Positions 35,610 through 58,755 of a stretch of DNA of 64,000 nt are shown here, piece after piece. Each line of letters starts with the position of its first letter. Within the stretch, counting starts at the first letter, position 1. The position numbers and the translations under genes are program-made. This stretch comes from Microcebus murinus (taxonomy: Eukaryota; Chordata; Mammalia; Primates; Cheirogaleidae): positions 23,801,501 through 23,865,500 of the forward strand of contig NC_134117.1 of assembly GCF_040939455.1 (NCBI RefSeq), in the 5' to 3' direction. A model generated the notes under the pieces. That model made no database searches, was not told the origin of the DNA, and worked only from the letters and a program-made list of their open reading frames with translations.

Positions 35610-36215
35610 TATTCATTTGCTCCCTCATCCTTTCAACAGATATCTTGTTGAGCACCTATTATGTGCCATTCACTCCCGGGACACTTGAGCTTTCTGACTC
35701 ATGAAGAATACTTTCTATTGAGGGCTAACAACCAAATAAGAATTTCAGAGACTCAGAAGTGCTAGGAAGTCAATGACATTGTGTGATGTGATGAGAGAAT
35801 GGCAGAGGTCAGGGGTGGCCGCTCTAAACAAGGAGGTGGGGAAGGTGTGGCCACTGTGGGGAGAGTGTTCACTGCTGAGGAGGCCCAGGTGAGAAGGTCT
35901 GCAGGTGGGAGAGGCCGGTAAAGGGAAGAGTTGTCCCCTGTGAGGCCAGAGTGGAAGATGGGGGCCAGGTCCCAGGAGGTCTTTGTGAGTAGGAAGCAGT
36001 AGCCAGAAGGAGGTTGCATTTTTATTCCAAATATGATAGGAAGTCCTTAGCGGGGTTTGAACATGTAAGTGGAGTGATCTAGTTCGTGTGTCTGAACGAT
36101 CACCCCGGCTGCTACATGGAGAGTGGTCTGCAGAGGGAGCAGGGGTGGGGGGCTGGCAGAGCAGTTATGAAGGGGGAACCTCAGACCACGGCAGCAGCAG
36201 TGGAAACAGCGAGAA
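35610..36215 (+). mobile_element. L2 LINE 3' fragment
   Basis: TTGAGCACCTATTATGTGCC, then TGGCCACTGTGGGGAGAG and later GTGATCTAGTTCGTGTGTCT, follow the L2 3' order just past CYP17A1. Confidence 0.65.
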
Positions 36216-36219
36216 GGGG

Positions 36220-37250
36220 CAAGGTTGAGTTTACATTTTGAAAGTAGAGCAATGAATATTGTTTGTTTTGATCCAAACAGGCTTCACTACAAGTGCCTCA
36301 CAGGTTGGGCTTTGGGGGTGTGTATGTAACCCCCAGACTCGATTTGCCACTACCGTCCTGTGTTGGTCCATTTTCCCTTGGTAGAAAGCGCTGTCTTCTG
36401 CTGCAGCGCCTGGGCTCTGCCCCTTCTCCCTACTCAAAAACCCCAGGAAGTCTATGAAAGGCTCCTCACCTGAAAATGTGGCCCAGACTCCTTCAAACCT
36501 TGAAATCAGCATCTTTAAACCTTGGCCATTGGCCAAGGTTTTTCATTCTACAAATGAAAAATGTCCTGAGACGCCCCAGAAGAAACTGACCCTTGCCCTT
36601 TAGCCTGGAGAGAGGCTCTGTCCCCAGCTCCCTGGCGCCAGCCAGACCAGGGTCAGATCATCAACCCAACCTTTCCCCTCTGACTAGACAGAAGGCTCTG
36701 GAAAGACCAGCAGGGGAAGGCTGAGACCCTGCCTGGCTAACTGTTCAGACAGAAAAGACCAACGCAGACCCTACAAGGAGAGGACAGGTTTCTAATTACA
36801 GCAGCCCTCCTTCCTTCCAAGAGCTTTGTTATCCAGGGGTGGTGGACCATTCCCTCCTATCCTCCCAGCTCAGTCTTGGCTGTCACCCGCCAGTTACCCT
36901 GGGACCTTGCTGAGGAGCCCACAGCACACGCAGCCTGGGAGAGATGCTGGCACCACGTGAGCTGAAGAGAAAGGCTGAACTGAAGGCTGCCTCCTTCCCT
37001 CTCCCAGCCTGCTCTTCCCCAGGAGCTGGCTGCTGGGCCACAGCCAAGCTACCCTCATCTCAAAGCATAGGGGGCAGGATTGGCTGGGGGAGAGTTAAGT
37101 ATTTCAAATTTGTTCAGAATTTAAAAGGCATTTTGCAGACTAGTGATGAACAGATAAACAATCAGCAGAGAGCCTGTCTCCTCTGTAGAAGCAGTGGTGA
37201 GCTGAACTGGGATAAACATCCAGTCTCCAACTATTGAACCAGAACACTCA
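36220..37250. other. Intergenic unique sequence between CYP17A1 and WBP1L
   Basis: No young repeat and no coding match. At 36,523-36,540 CTTGGCCATTGGCCAAGG is a perfect 18-bp palindrome with an NF1-like TTGGC...GCCAA core. Confidence 0.45.
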
Positions 37251-37254
37251 ATGA

Positions 37255-37395
37255 CAGGGAAATGAGAGACTAACTCTTCATACTGAAGAGAGGAAACTGA
37301 GAGCCACCGGGCAAGGTGTGTGACTTGCCCCAAGTTGCACAGCTACTAAGCAGCAGGGCTATGATCAGAGCCCACAGTTTCAGTGATGGATGAGG
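37255..37395 (-). mobile_element. MIR SINE
   Basis: GAAGAGAGGAAACTGAGAGC and TGACTTGCCCCAAGTTGCAC are reversed MIR core. Confidence 0.7.
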
Positions 37396-37399
37396 AGGA

Positions 37400-39834
37400 G
37401 GTAGCCATGCTCTTCTACCTGTCCTGGGGGTCACATAGAAGGGCTTTCTGGAAGTGTGGCTGGGGAAAGTACCTTTCAGAAAAGCTGAGTGTCCTTCAGA
37501 AAATGACCTCATGAACTCTGACTCCTGCCCAAACTGTGCCCTGCCCCTGTCTGGAAGGCCTTTTCCCCATTGGCCTAAACCTGCTCTGACCCATTTCTCA
37601 TGACTCCCACCCACCGTGACTGTCCCTCTTTAGCATTCAGCTTGCTCCTTGGTACTGAACCTTGGCATCTGCCTGGGCTCGACGTGGGGGTGGTGTCCCC
37701 CAGGGACACTGTCCACCTCTGTATCTCTGGGGTTCAAGTGGAACCTTCTCATGTTCTTTATTTGCATATCAGCACCTGACAGGTAGACAATTAGACACAT
37801 GAGAATTGGCCCAGTAATAAGCAAATAAACTCTATCTCCTTTTGCAGAAAGAAGCCCAGATCTTTGGCAAAGCTGGAAGGTTTTTGCTAAGACCCCACAG
37901 TCACTTTTTGAGCCTCATACTATCCTTAACCAGTGGTGTGACAATAAATGTTTAACCAGCTCTGAGTGTGGGGGGAGGGGGCAGGGATTAGCCCTGATTT
38001 GTGGTGTCTGCTGATCCCACCACCATGACCAACTTCAAGCTGTCAATGTGATGTCACTGAACAGAGTTGGGAAGGGATGCACAGTGGCAAAATATCTTCT
38101 TTGCCTTTATGTAGAAAATGCCATTATATAATAGTTCCACCATACTGATATATAGATTTAAGTAAACTCAAGGGAATAAATAGTAGTAACATGTAGTAGA
38201 AAGAATTAGCAAATGATCCATTTTGAGTGTTTATTACCTTTGTTTTTAATATAACTTATTCAATTATAGGTTTATATTGTTTAATTTTTTAAACTGGGTG
38301 TTTAGTAAGAAGCTCATAAAATTCCTGAAACCCTAATAATCAGCTCTGGTGAGCTATGAGCCACCCCTTCCAGGAGAAAAGTGGTTCCCCACAGACTCCC
38401 CTGCAAGGGGCAGGGGAGTCGTTCCCTCATAACCTTGGCAGGGGTGAGAGCCAGTGAACGTTCTGGTCGGCCTCTGGTGGCCACAAAACCAGAAGCAAAT
38501 GAGGAGCCCTCTCTGCAGTCTCCCTCACAGATGTGGACGCCCCTCTCTGGAGGACAGGGGTCCAGTCACAGAGGCCAGGGTGGGCTGGGAAGGGCACTGC
38601 GTCAGGAGGAACCCGAGTGCCCCCCAGTCTCCTAGCCCTGAACCTGTTTCCTCATTTGGCAGGCGGGGTAACTCACCAACTGTGCTGCCCACTATCTGAG
38701 CTCTGGGGAGGAGGAAAGGCAGAAAGGGCTGCAAGCAGGAGCGTCCCACAAGGACGGGACACACAGATAACACAGGCCCGGCTATGGAGACAGATTCTCT
38801 GTCATTTACAGACCGAGCGGCCACGGGCAACTTCTGTGGTCTTCTTAATCCTCAGTTTTCATATCTGCAGTATGAGGGGCTGAGGTGTATACAGAAATAG
38901 TACTGACCTCGGTGTTGCCGTGAGGATCAAATACAAACCTATGCAATACGTTCAGTGCCTCAGTAAATATTGGCTTTATCATCATCGTCAGTGTCCAAAG
39001 CCACAAAGTCTTTCTCTGAGGGTTTATACAAACCTCCTCACAGCCACCAGCTTGGTTTGGGCTGGGAGGGGGCAGTGGGTGTGTGCAGACAGGTCCATCC
39101 ACACATGGGACCTCCAGGAACCCACTCTGGAAGCTCCAGAGACCCTGTAGGGCCCCCGAAGCCCTTGGCTGGCGGCCCGCCTGGCCTGGCCCTTCTGAGC
39201 TGAGCCGGGGCGGCTGACAGCTGGAAGTGGGTGGGGAGCCCAAAGACAAACTCCTTTCATGGCTCCAACAGAGGGTGTTTTGTAACATTTTCCAATGCGA
39301 TTGGGTTTCTTGAGACTTCTTGGTGAGAAAACATGAAATGGAAGGAATATTCAACTACGGTAAGGAACAGGCTTCTACAGAGTGAGAAGAAATTTCAGAT
39401 CAAACAAAAATCCTCTTCTTCCCCTCACAAACACTGAAAGCTCTATTTTGATCTCCTTTGAGGAAGACCAGAATACTCTTTTGAAGGAAAAGAGACAAAA
39501 GCCAAACAGCTTTAACTCTTGGGAGTTTTACAGTGTTTCAAGGGGTGACACCCTCCTGGGCAAGTTAACAATGATCTGAAGAAATGCAGCAGGCGCCACC
39601 TGTCCCAGGTGTGAGGCCATTTCAGCACCAAGAGGGTCTTGGAGGAGCAGTGCTGGGCCTGGGGGGCCCCTGGGGGAGGGGGCAGGGGGACAAGGGTAAA
39701 GTGGCTCTGGAGGAAATGGCATCTGCTTCATCTTTCACATTACTCCCTGCTCAGTGCACCTTTCTCTAGTTTCCTCTCGCTTTTGAAAATAAGTCACAAG
39801 GTCTTTTGTACACCAACATCGTAGCTCTTCACAC
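37400..39834. other. Intergenic, no gene or young repeat seen
   Basis: Several open frames of 60-170 codons occur here on both strands, none with splice or family support. AT-rich sequence lies at 38,100-38,330; the rest is GC-neutral. Confidence 0.45.
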
Positions 39835-40062
39835 TCTGGTCTGCTTGAGCTTTGGAGTCAACAGATCTGGCCTCGAATCCTGGCTCTGCCGGTTACTCTA
39901 TTAGCTGTGTGATCTTGGACACGTTAACTCCTCTGAAAGCCTCAATCCCATTAATAAAACAAATAACTGCCTGGAGAACTGTTTCGAGGCTAAAATAAGA
40001 AAATGTGGCTAAGATGCTTGGACAAGACCTGGCACTGTAGAAATAGTCAACCAACAAAACAA
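39835..40062 (+). mobile_element. MIR SINE
   Basis: CTCGAATCCTGGCTCTGCCG and GCTGTGTGATCTTGGACACG, then GACCTGGCACTGTAGAAATA. Confidence 0.8.
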
Positions 40063-40269
40063 TAAAGGCAAATAAAAATCTTTTTTATGACCTGCTTCTC
40101 TCTCCAGCCTTATCTCTTGACATGTCCCAGAATGCAATCACCTAGAAAGGCTGAAGTGCTCACAGCATTTGACATGGCGTGTATATAGTCTCCTGTTTTA
40201 GGTCTCCCACACAGTTGTCCTCATCTGCAGGACAAACATTTGCCTAGAATTCCTGTTGTACCTTTCTTC

Positions 40270-40520
40270 AACTGGCAAGTTCAGTTTAAGGTGACCTCCT
40301 CCAGGAAGTCTGCCCTGAACTCCCAGTTGGGCTAAAGTCTCTTCCATAGCAACTCCTGCACACAAGCTTCGTGGTGCTTACTATGCACGACTAAAACTGC
40401 GTGTGTGCCTTCCTTCCTCTCTAGACCATTATTAGCTCTTCTAAAGAGAAGCCAGGTGGAAGGCATCTTTGTGTTCCTGTGCCTGGAACATGGTAGGTGC
40501 TGGTTAAGGCTGAGCTCCTA
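40270..40520 (+). mobile_element. L2 LINE 3' end
   Basis: GACCTCCTCCAGGAAGTCTG and TGTTCCTGTGCCTGGAACAT are L2 3' motifs. Confidence 0.7.
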
Positions 40521-41509
40521 AGTAAGGCCACACTTGCCCCTTGGCTGGAATCCAAATCCCAAATACCTCCCCTGACCCACAACCCTTCAGCTAAATCCAC
40601 TTTCCCTTCCTCCTCCTGAGTCAAACCCTGGCTTTTGCCCCCAGCTGAAAACAGAAGAAACTGGATAATGAAATTCTTGTTCGACAAAACTGTTTTGTGC
40701 TTCAGGGCATTGGTACTATCTCCACTTGAACTTGGTCACTTGGGGCAATAGAGACAACCAATGCCATACCTCATTAGAGAAATGAGACACTCAGTGACTC
40801 AGGAGCCTAGGGTACAATGGTGGCAGAGGGTGGGGGCTGTAGATCTGGCATCAAGGGTCCATGCACAGCCTCTGGTGACCAGTCCCTAAGAGCTGTACTA
40901 TTCTGCTTGTATGCCACTCAAACATTAGCTTAAAGAAGGCAAGAAGGATGTTTTCCCTAGTTCTTTCCTGTGGTTTTAGAATGGAACTATCCCTACCTGC
41001 TAATATGGCTCCATGAGAGTTGCCTGGAGGAGCCCAACAGTCTAGAAGGAACTAGGCGGCCATCACACCACTATCAATACCGAGGGGCCTGGACAGTGTC
41101 CTCTGGCCAGGGTCAAAGATAGGGACATGGGCATATCTAGCTAACACTGGCCTCTCAGAAACAATAGGGCTGACTGCTGTGCAAGCCAGGGGAGGACAAC
41201 ACTCACTGCCAGTACACCTGGAGCCCAGGCCCACTAGTGAGCACTCCATTCGAGGAGGCAGGAACCCCTTTTGGAAGAGCAACTAGCACATGCATCTGGT
41301 TTACATCTGTGGGTAGCCCAAAGAGAAGTCTTGCTGGGTAGGAGTGTCCTCCTCCCTGGGCAGAGGTAGCAAGCTGTTCCTTCCCCTGGACTTCAAGCAA
41401 GGACATACATCTGAAGTCCCAACAGTCTTAAGCAGAGGGTAAAACAAAGCAACTCTCCTTGTCTTACGAAAGATCGCTGGCCTACAATGACATGTTGGCA
41501 CACTTGCTA
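40521..41509. other. Intergenic, nothing recognised
   Basis: No repeat, exon or RNA gene is supported in this kilobase. Confidence 0.45.
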
Positions 41510-41775
41510 CCTAAAAATCAGTCCTGAGGCTTCCTGCCTGGCGTTCAGGATCTCAAAACTATCTCCCACTACTCCTGGAGAGTCTCTGAATCTGTACTAC
41601 TCACTTCATCTCAACCTACCTTATAACGTTAAGCAGCTATTTTACACATGTATGTTTTATCTTCCTGACTATAATTTAAGTTCTAAAGAGCAGGGCCCTT
41701 GTCTTATGTATTTCTTTTGCATTATCCTTAGCATCTAAGGCAGTGCTGAGCACAAAGTGGGCAACGCAATATGTA
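41510..41775 (+). mobile_element. L2 LINE 3' end
   Basis: TTTAAGTTCTAAAGAGCAGG then TTAGCATCTAAGGCAGTGCT and GAGCACAAAGTGG. Confidence 0.65.
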
Positions 41776-42226
41776 TTTTTGTATATTAAATTCCAAGGCC
41801 AAGCATCTACACCCATGTCTAGTGTATCAACAAAAGTGACCTCTCAGAGTGCTTGCTTCCTTTTAAATGTCATGTTTTAGCTATGGGGTGCCTGACAAAA
41901 CTTGTTTCTGGTTTTGGGGGTTTGATTTTAACCTGTTTGTGGGACTTCACAAAGTATTTCAAACATCAGACACACTCCCTTGACAGACAGTAAGTGGGCT
42001 GGGGGGGCGGGGACTCCAAGCAAAGGGCAAAGTGTGGACTCAGCAGCCTGCCCTTGGCCCAGGACCCTGTCCCACTGCTATGTGACACCTCTCGGTCTCT
42101 GTGTGGAGAAGGAAAAAGCGCTTGTGGTTTAGGATCCTGAGATGCAATTCCCTGAAGTCTGAAAAAGAGGAAAAAGGAACAAGAGTACCACAAGAAAAAA
42201 GAGCATTAGAATTTTGGGGACTGATT

Positions 42227-42232
42227 TTTATT
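42227..42232 (-). terminator. Candidate WBP1L poly(A) signal AATAAA
   Basis: The minus strand reads CCCAAATAAAAATCAGTCCC, followed about 25 bases on by a U- and GU-rich stretch (CTCTTTTTTCTTGTGG). This is the expected arrangement for cleavage near 42205-42215. Confidence 0.55.
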
Positions 42233-43470
42233 TGGGCTTCTCACAGTGGTTAGAGCCACTCTGTCTTCAGAACAATCACAGCACAGGAAATGCGTCACTG
42301 AGACTGCCCAGAAAAGTCTGACCAGCTGAATCTTATTGCTTAAAATACACATATTCACAACAACTGACAAACGGTGATGTGCCTCACACAGGAATGTGTT
42401 AGCATTTGCAAATCTCCGACTGTAGCACCAAACCCTCGACCAACCCCATCCTTCTCATTCACCTGGAAAACCACACTCAATCAAATCTCCCTGGCCCCCC
42501 AACTATCCCTTCAATCCCCTATTTCCGTCTTTCTGAGCAGGGTAGCCTCTTGTAGCAGGGGCCAGACTGTGCCTCAGGAATCAAGCCCAGCCCTGCAGGT
42601 TGTATTTTGTCTTCTCTCACCATAAGGGTAGGGGCTGCAGTGAGCCCAACAGCTGATACTCAGACCAGTCCCCCAGCTCTAACTGGGGAAAGAAACTTGA
42701 GAGGGTCAGAGTTCATCCATTTGATCAGTTAAATAAAGGAGGATTCATTTTGGTAAAACTTGTTCTCCTTTGAGACACTTCAGTGAGTTACTTGGATTTT
42801 CTCTTTTTAAAAAGGTGGAAGGGAAGGCATCTGAGGGTTGCTGACGCACTCTGGCCGACTCTGGCCACACACCAGCTTGCTTGCTTGTGTCTGCTGGACT
42901 CCGCAGAGGGCAGTACCTGCGGGAGCCCTGCGGTACCTGTAGTGTCCCCCAAAGCCTCCTCCTGGCAATTCTGGGCAGGGCCGACTTCTGGGCCACAGGC
43001 AGTAGCGCAAGCTTGTCACTGAAGATCCAATCAAGCTTCTGTCTGAAACTCCACCTTCACCATCCGTCCCAAGTGGTTGTGGACACCCCCGGAGGCTGAT
43101 ACCGAGGGCCAGGAGCAGCCGAGGGAGGCAGACAGGTTCAGAGCACGTTTCCATTGACAGGGAACAGAACACAGGCCTCCGAGTGTCCATGGAGCAATGT
43201 GCAAATTGCAGTGATGAGCAGAGTAAAACCTCTACTTCAAGCACAGTATCTCTGGCAAACAAAGGGGGACTGCCGTTGACAATGCTACTGAGTACACCCG
43301 AGTACAGAGTCAGACATTTGTTCAGTAAACAGTAAATGTGTAAAATAAATTACCTTGAGAGGGCCATCTGTGCTCCAGACGTGTGGGTCACATGAACAGA
43401 ATGGCTGCCACTCAAAGTATCTTCACAGGAAAACAGGGCTCGGGGCTCGCACACAACAGACGCACATACA

Positions 43471-43520
43471 CAGACGGACGGACGGACGGACGGACAGACA
43501 GACACACACACACACACACA
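43471..43520. repeat. Compound microsatellite (GACG)n/(ACAG)n/(CA)n
   Basis: A run of GACG units passes into ACAGACAG and then about ten CA repeats. On the minus strand it lies inside the inferred WBP1L 3'UTR as TG then CTGT/CGTC units. Confidence 0.9.
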
Positions 43521-43642
43521 CGGGGTCACCCAAAAAGTCACTGTGTACGGACTTCACTTTGTTCAACATGGATTTTGGTTTTGTGGAATCCAAACGCAGA
43601 CACTTGTTCACCTCACAGCCTTGGATTTGTCTGTTTTTGGAG

Positions 43643-43676
43643 ATATATATATATATATACGTATATATATATATTT
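43643..43676. repeat. AT repeat forming a perfect palindrome
   Basis: Alternating AT is interrupted once by ACGT. Bases 43647-43674 are a perfect 28-bp palindrome centred on ACGT. Confidence 0.9.
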
Positions 43677-45160
43677 TTTTCTTCCTTTCTTACCATAACA
43701 TCAATGCCTTGTCTGAATGTCACCATTCAAGAGTGGGGAAAGAACCAAACTCTTCACGTGAATAGGGCTGGATGGGGAATGTTACTTTCAGCTTTCTCCA
43801 TTCGGATTATTCTTAACCGAGCTCAACTGGTCACCTGAAGCCAAACATAGTCCTAAGGATCCTGCAGCCTTCTGGACGGCCGCCCTCACCTCCCACCTGA
43901 GCCGCTCAGACTCTTCACATAAGCTATAGAAAAATGAGTTGCCCCACTCCAAAGTGGTGGGGGCAGGGACAAGGCAGGAAAACCACAGATAACTAAGGTA
44001 TTTCTTCCAAGTGGTCATTTTAAAACAAACAACAACCGTGCCCCCCACCCCCCCAAAAAACTTATTCAGATCAAAGACAAAATACTGTGTGAGAGCCAGG
44101 CTGTGGGGGTGCCCTTCCTTAGGCCCCACAGCTTCCTCGGTCCGTTTGTTCACGTGGAACATTGAGACATGCAGACAGCAGAGGGTGTTCTCTGCTGATG
44201 CCGGTCACCTGTGGGCATAGACCAAATGACAGAGATGCAGAAAGCAGCATCTCTCCCCACAGCCACTGGGGGCCTCCTGCTCACAGAAGTCCCCAAGATA
44301 GCTCCCATCCAAGCTTTCATACAAAATATCTCCCCTCTGGCTCAAACATAGCCGGGATCTTTGAAGGCCAACTTGGGAGAGCCACAAACCTTCCTCTTCC
44401 AGAAGAGAATTCTTGCATGCCCACCGGTAACATTCTTATTTTTGGCTCTTTTGTTGTTTGTTTTTAAAAGAAAAACCAAAGAAAAGGCAGTATAATCTTC
44501 TACACCTGACCCAGTCTGCAGCTAGTGAGGGCCTCCTGGGAAAGGGCCCATCAAGGATGCACTGGGTGCATCTAACTTGTCACCTGGAATTTGAGAGATC
44601 AACAAGTCCCCTACCAATCTACCATCAATGGCCTGCCAGCTCTCGTCGTCCCACAGGATTAGCCCAATTCTGGCTCTGCAGACCCTGGCAGCCACAGGTA
44701 ACAAACCCTGGGCCTCTGTGGGCTTCCTTCTTCACCCAGGGCCAAGATAGGCTGCCTCTCCTGGGCTGAGACACAACAAAGTTCTCTTAAACTATAATCA
44801 GGCATAAATCCACTCTATCACCAAGAATCATCTCAGGGCACAGTCCCAGCCTCCATTAGTGAGGGCTTTTAAAACACACATATCTCTGACCCCAACATGT
44901 AGGTGAGATATGACTTAAAAAGAAGGGATGGGTGTGGGCTATGAGGAATGAGTCGCAGAACCAACTTCTCAGCCCTCCACAACACTGTGCTTTTGTGGGT
45001 GAAGAAGAGGCATCCACACCCCGAACTGTACCTGGAGATGTAGGAAAATGCGGGAGAGAAGGGGAAAAAAAAAGGGAACAAAAGTCACTTAATGCTTCTC
45101 TTGTGGTTCTCCCCAACCCTGATTGCTTTGTCAAGTTCTTGAACACAGGCAGGGCCTGCT

Positions 45161-54828
<9,668 letters not shown>

Positions 54829-55577
54829 CTAAAAAAACCACAAAAAACAAAAAAGCATTTTAGCATATTAAATTACAGCTTTTAAACACTTTCCTTCTCA
54901 CCCCCTCCTGCTGGTTACCTGCCCACCCAACCCCAAAACAGTTTGTACCAATGTTTATTCCATTAAGAGAAAAAAACTTTAAAAGAATCACACAATGACA
55001 ACAGAGTTTAAGAAAAAAATATACGGTTTATTAAAGAGGGGAGGGGATTGAGTACACAAAGCCAAGTTCTCCTGGGAAAGGACAGGGAAGGGTTGCCTCA
55101 TTTTCTTTATGTCCAAGAAGAAACACTCCATTTTCCAGTGCTACACTCAGCCAGCAGGGAGGTGAAGACTCTCCTGTAATTAGCAGTATGTTTCAAATAG
55201 AACTGGCTTTTCTGCCAAACTTCCTGGAATAATTAATGTTGTATGTATTCTAGGATTAGCACCTCCCCTCAGTCCTTCCATTCTCCCTTCAAAACATAGG
55301 ATCTCCAAGGTTAATTGACAGTGTGATTTCAAAAAAGGCAAAAATAATCTGGTACTGAAATTCTTCACTTTTAAGAAGGTGCTTTCCATTCAGTGACCTA
55401 GTCCAATTTCATTTTGCTAGATCATTTTAGCTTATTGAATGATCTCTTAAAAATCCTGACTGGATCCAGGACTGTCCCTTGTCAGGGACAGCCACATAAA
55501 GGGCATTGCTGAGTAAACCACCCAGCAGTTTGACAAATTCTATTCACAGCACTGGTGGATAAGAATGGAGGTGGACT

Positions 55578-55755
55578 TTTCTTTTTGAGACAGGGTCTCA
55601 CTCTGTTCCCCAGGCTAGAGTGCAGTGGCATCATCATAGCTCACTACAACCTCCAACTCCTGGGCTCAAGCGATCCTCATGCCTCACTTGTGCCTGGCTA
55701 ATTTTTTCTATTTTTGTAGCATCGGAGTCCTGCTGTTGCTCAAGCTGGACCGTTT
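55578..55755 (-). mobile_element. Rearranged Alu fragment
   Basis: GAGACAGGGTCTCACTCTGT is followed by left-arm sequence with about 30 bases missing around CTTGTGCCTGGCTAATTTTT. Confidence 0.8.
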
Positions 55756-57033
55756 TTATGTTTCATGTTTAAGATATAAAATACCTCCCCAGCCAACTGT
55801 AACCTTAGCCCAAAATGTACTTTGGGTCACTAGGCACAGGCTGAAACCTGTAAGGCACAATGTTGTGTCTGGCTTTTGACATTTCTTTGTTCTAAAAGAA
55901 GTAACACATTCATTTAATGGACGATGTCTTTGTGCCAAGCACTGTGTTGGGTACAAGGGATAAAATGAATAAGACATTGTCCCTATCCTCAAGCAGCTCA
56001 GAATTAAGAAGGAAAAAAAACCCTACTCAGCAAAGAAACTAAAACCACAGTATTGTATTTGCCACTCCCCAGGCTAACCCTGCCCACAGCGCACATCCGG
56101 GCGGACGACTGCCAGTGGAAACTTAAGTCACATGGTTGGATCCTCCCCTGTGGGCCTTGCTTTACTATGCTGTCTTCTTGGCCAAGGGTACACACGAAGC
56201 ATTCCAGCAACTGTCTATAGGGCTAGAGGCTGGGCAGCAACAGTATAGGCACCTGAAGCCACAGGGAGAAGAGAAAGCGCAGGGCTGAAAACCGAACTCT
56301 TGGCTTAGTGCAAGTTTCTGCCATACTTTCTTGGTGTTTCTTGGTCTTTAAAAGTCTTACACTCTGGTATAAAGGGGTTTAGGAAGAAGGAAATATGGGA
56401 AAAGGCATTTGTAAACTCTGAGCACAAGCATTTCACAATATTGCAAATAGCATTCTTTTTATCTTCATTTTCCCACCATAAGCAAATGAGACACCTAGCA
56501 GGTGGCTGTCCAGTTGGATGTCCCCTCTGAGGCCTGGTGCAGATGGAGAAAACAGATTTATGCTTTCTACTTTTGCTAGAACACATGTTCTCTGATTTCA
56601 GGGCAAAACATGCTTTTCATGAGGACATGAAAAAGTTTCTCCCAAGTTTACCCAGTCCGTGCGAGTGCCATTCTTCTGTTACTGGCTGGCAAGGACACAG
56701 TTCAAAGTGTCCACATAGTTTCTAAAAGAGGCAGTGCTGCCTACACCCCACACATGAAAGAATGCAGTGACACTTCTGTCTCAGGAAAATTCAACAGATG
56801 AGGCCCAGGCTCTGAGCAGGGTGGCCAACTGGTCCTAAGTGAGGCATGGAATGGAACACATTTGAAATCTAAACAAGTGGCATCCTCATGACCTACTGGT
56901 GTCAGCTTTTCTCTGGGATCTTCCATGCCCTGAGGCAGGAGGCCTGATATAAACCAGCCCCCACTCTGCTTTGCTGCTCTGCCTCCACTTTTCCAGGGAG
57001 GGCATCATTTAATCCACCATTCCTCAAACACCT

Positions 57034-57281
57034 GTTTTTTTGTTTGTTTGTTTTTGAGACAGGGTCTCACTCTGTCACTTGGGCTAGATATCTTCCTGTC
57101 TCAGTCTCCAGAGTAGCTGAGACCGCAGGTGTGAGCCACCACACCCAGCTGATTTTTCTATTTTTTGTAAAGATGGGGTCTCACTCTTGCTCAGGCTGGC
57201 GTCAAACTCCTGAGCTCAAATGATCTTGCCTTGACCTCCCAAAGTGCTAGGATTACATGCATGAGCCACATTGCCTGGCCC
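57034..57281 (-). mobile_element. Alu with internal deletion
   Basis: GAGACAGGGTCTCACTCTGT to GAGCCACATTGCCTGGCC; about 45 bases of the right arm are lost. Confidence 0.85.
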
Positions 57282-57297
57282 CTCAAACACTTTTTAA

Positions 57298-58050
<753 letters not shown>

Positions 58051-58629
58051 ATCTAGTTCCCTGTGCTCCTACCCACTCCCTCACAAATAGAGTCCCCAAG
58101 CTGCCTGGGATGGTCCTGGTTATGGGAACTATCATCTTCTACTGCAGAGGAAAGGAGGGAAGGTGGACTGGTTAAGGAGGACAAGAAGTAGGCTCCTGGA
58201 CCTTTAGCAAGGAAGAAACAAAGGAGGATTCGAGGACAAATAAGATGTGAGTGCCGAGATGCGTTCCTCCAGGGAGGCCTGCTGGTATGAGAGGAAAACC
58301 CAGGAGCCTTGGGTTTGGCCAGCTCTATCAATACAGAGGAACAGGACTTTGGGCAAGTCACTCAATGGCCCTAGGGCTAGTTAAGATGGTCTCTAATCTC
58401 CTTCAACATTAAGGCTTTATTATCCTACCCATCCCCTCTAATATAGGAGCATCAAGCTAATAAGGCAGGAGCTCACGAAACCTACCTCTCCTTTCACTCA
58501 AACCCACAGCAAAAAAGAATGGTGTGGAAATGCTGCTTGGTGCCCTTCCACCCTTCCTTATATAAGGAACCTAACTGTGGATTACCCAGAGAACTCTCAA
58601 AGACCTCCAGGCAGCTTAAGATTCACACA

Positions 58630-58755
58630 AAGCTTAAGTGGTTAAGAATAAACTGGATCTGGGTTCAAAGCCCAGCTCTGGGTGACCTCGGGTAAATTAC
58701 TTAACCTCTCTGAGCTCCTACTATCAACATTATTCTGTGAACCATTATTGTTGGG
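58630..58755 (+). mobile_element. MIR SINE
   Basis: CTGGGTTCAAAGCCCAGCTC and TACTTAACCTCTCTGAGCTC. Confidence 0.8.

Larger units (their letters stand above)
42206..45160 (-). other. WBP1L: WBP1L 3'UTR (inferred)
   Basis: From the stop codon to a canonical AATAAA at 42227-42232 (minus strand), no Alu or other recognisable transposon interrupts about 2.9 kb, unlike all surrounding DNA. That fits a long constrained 3'UTR. It contains a tetranucleotide/CA microsatellite (43471-43520) and a perfect AT palindrome (43647-43674). The exact end is inferred. Confidence 0.55.

Noticed and set aside
38845..39354. 169-codon minus-strand open frame in the CYP17A1-WBP1L spacer
   Set aside because: No recognised family, no promoter, no splice partner; length is unremarkable for this GC content.
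58652..58720. tRNA-like GGGTTCAAAGCCC box
   Set aside because: It belongs to a MIR SINE, which is tRNA-derived; no cloverleaf can be formed around it.
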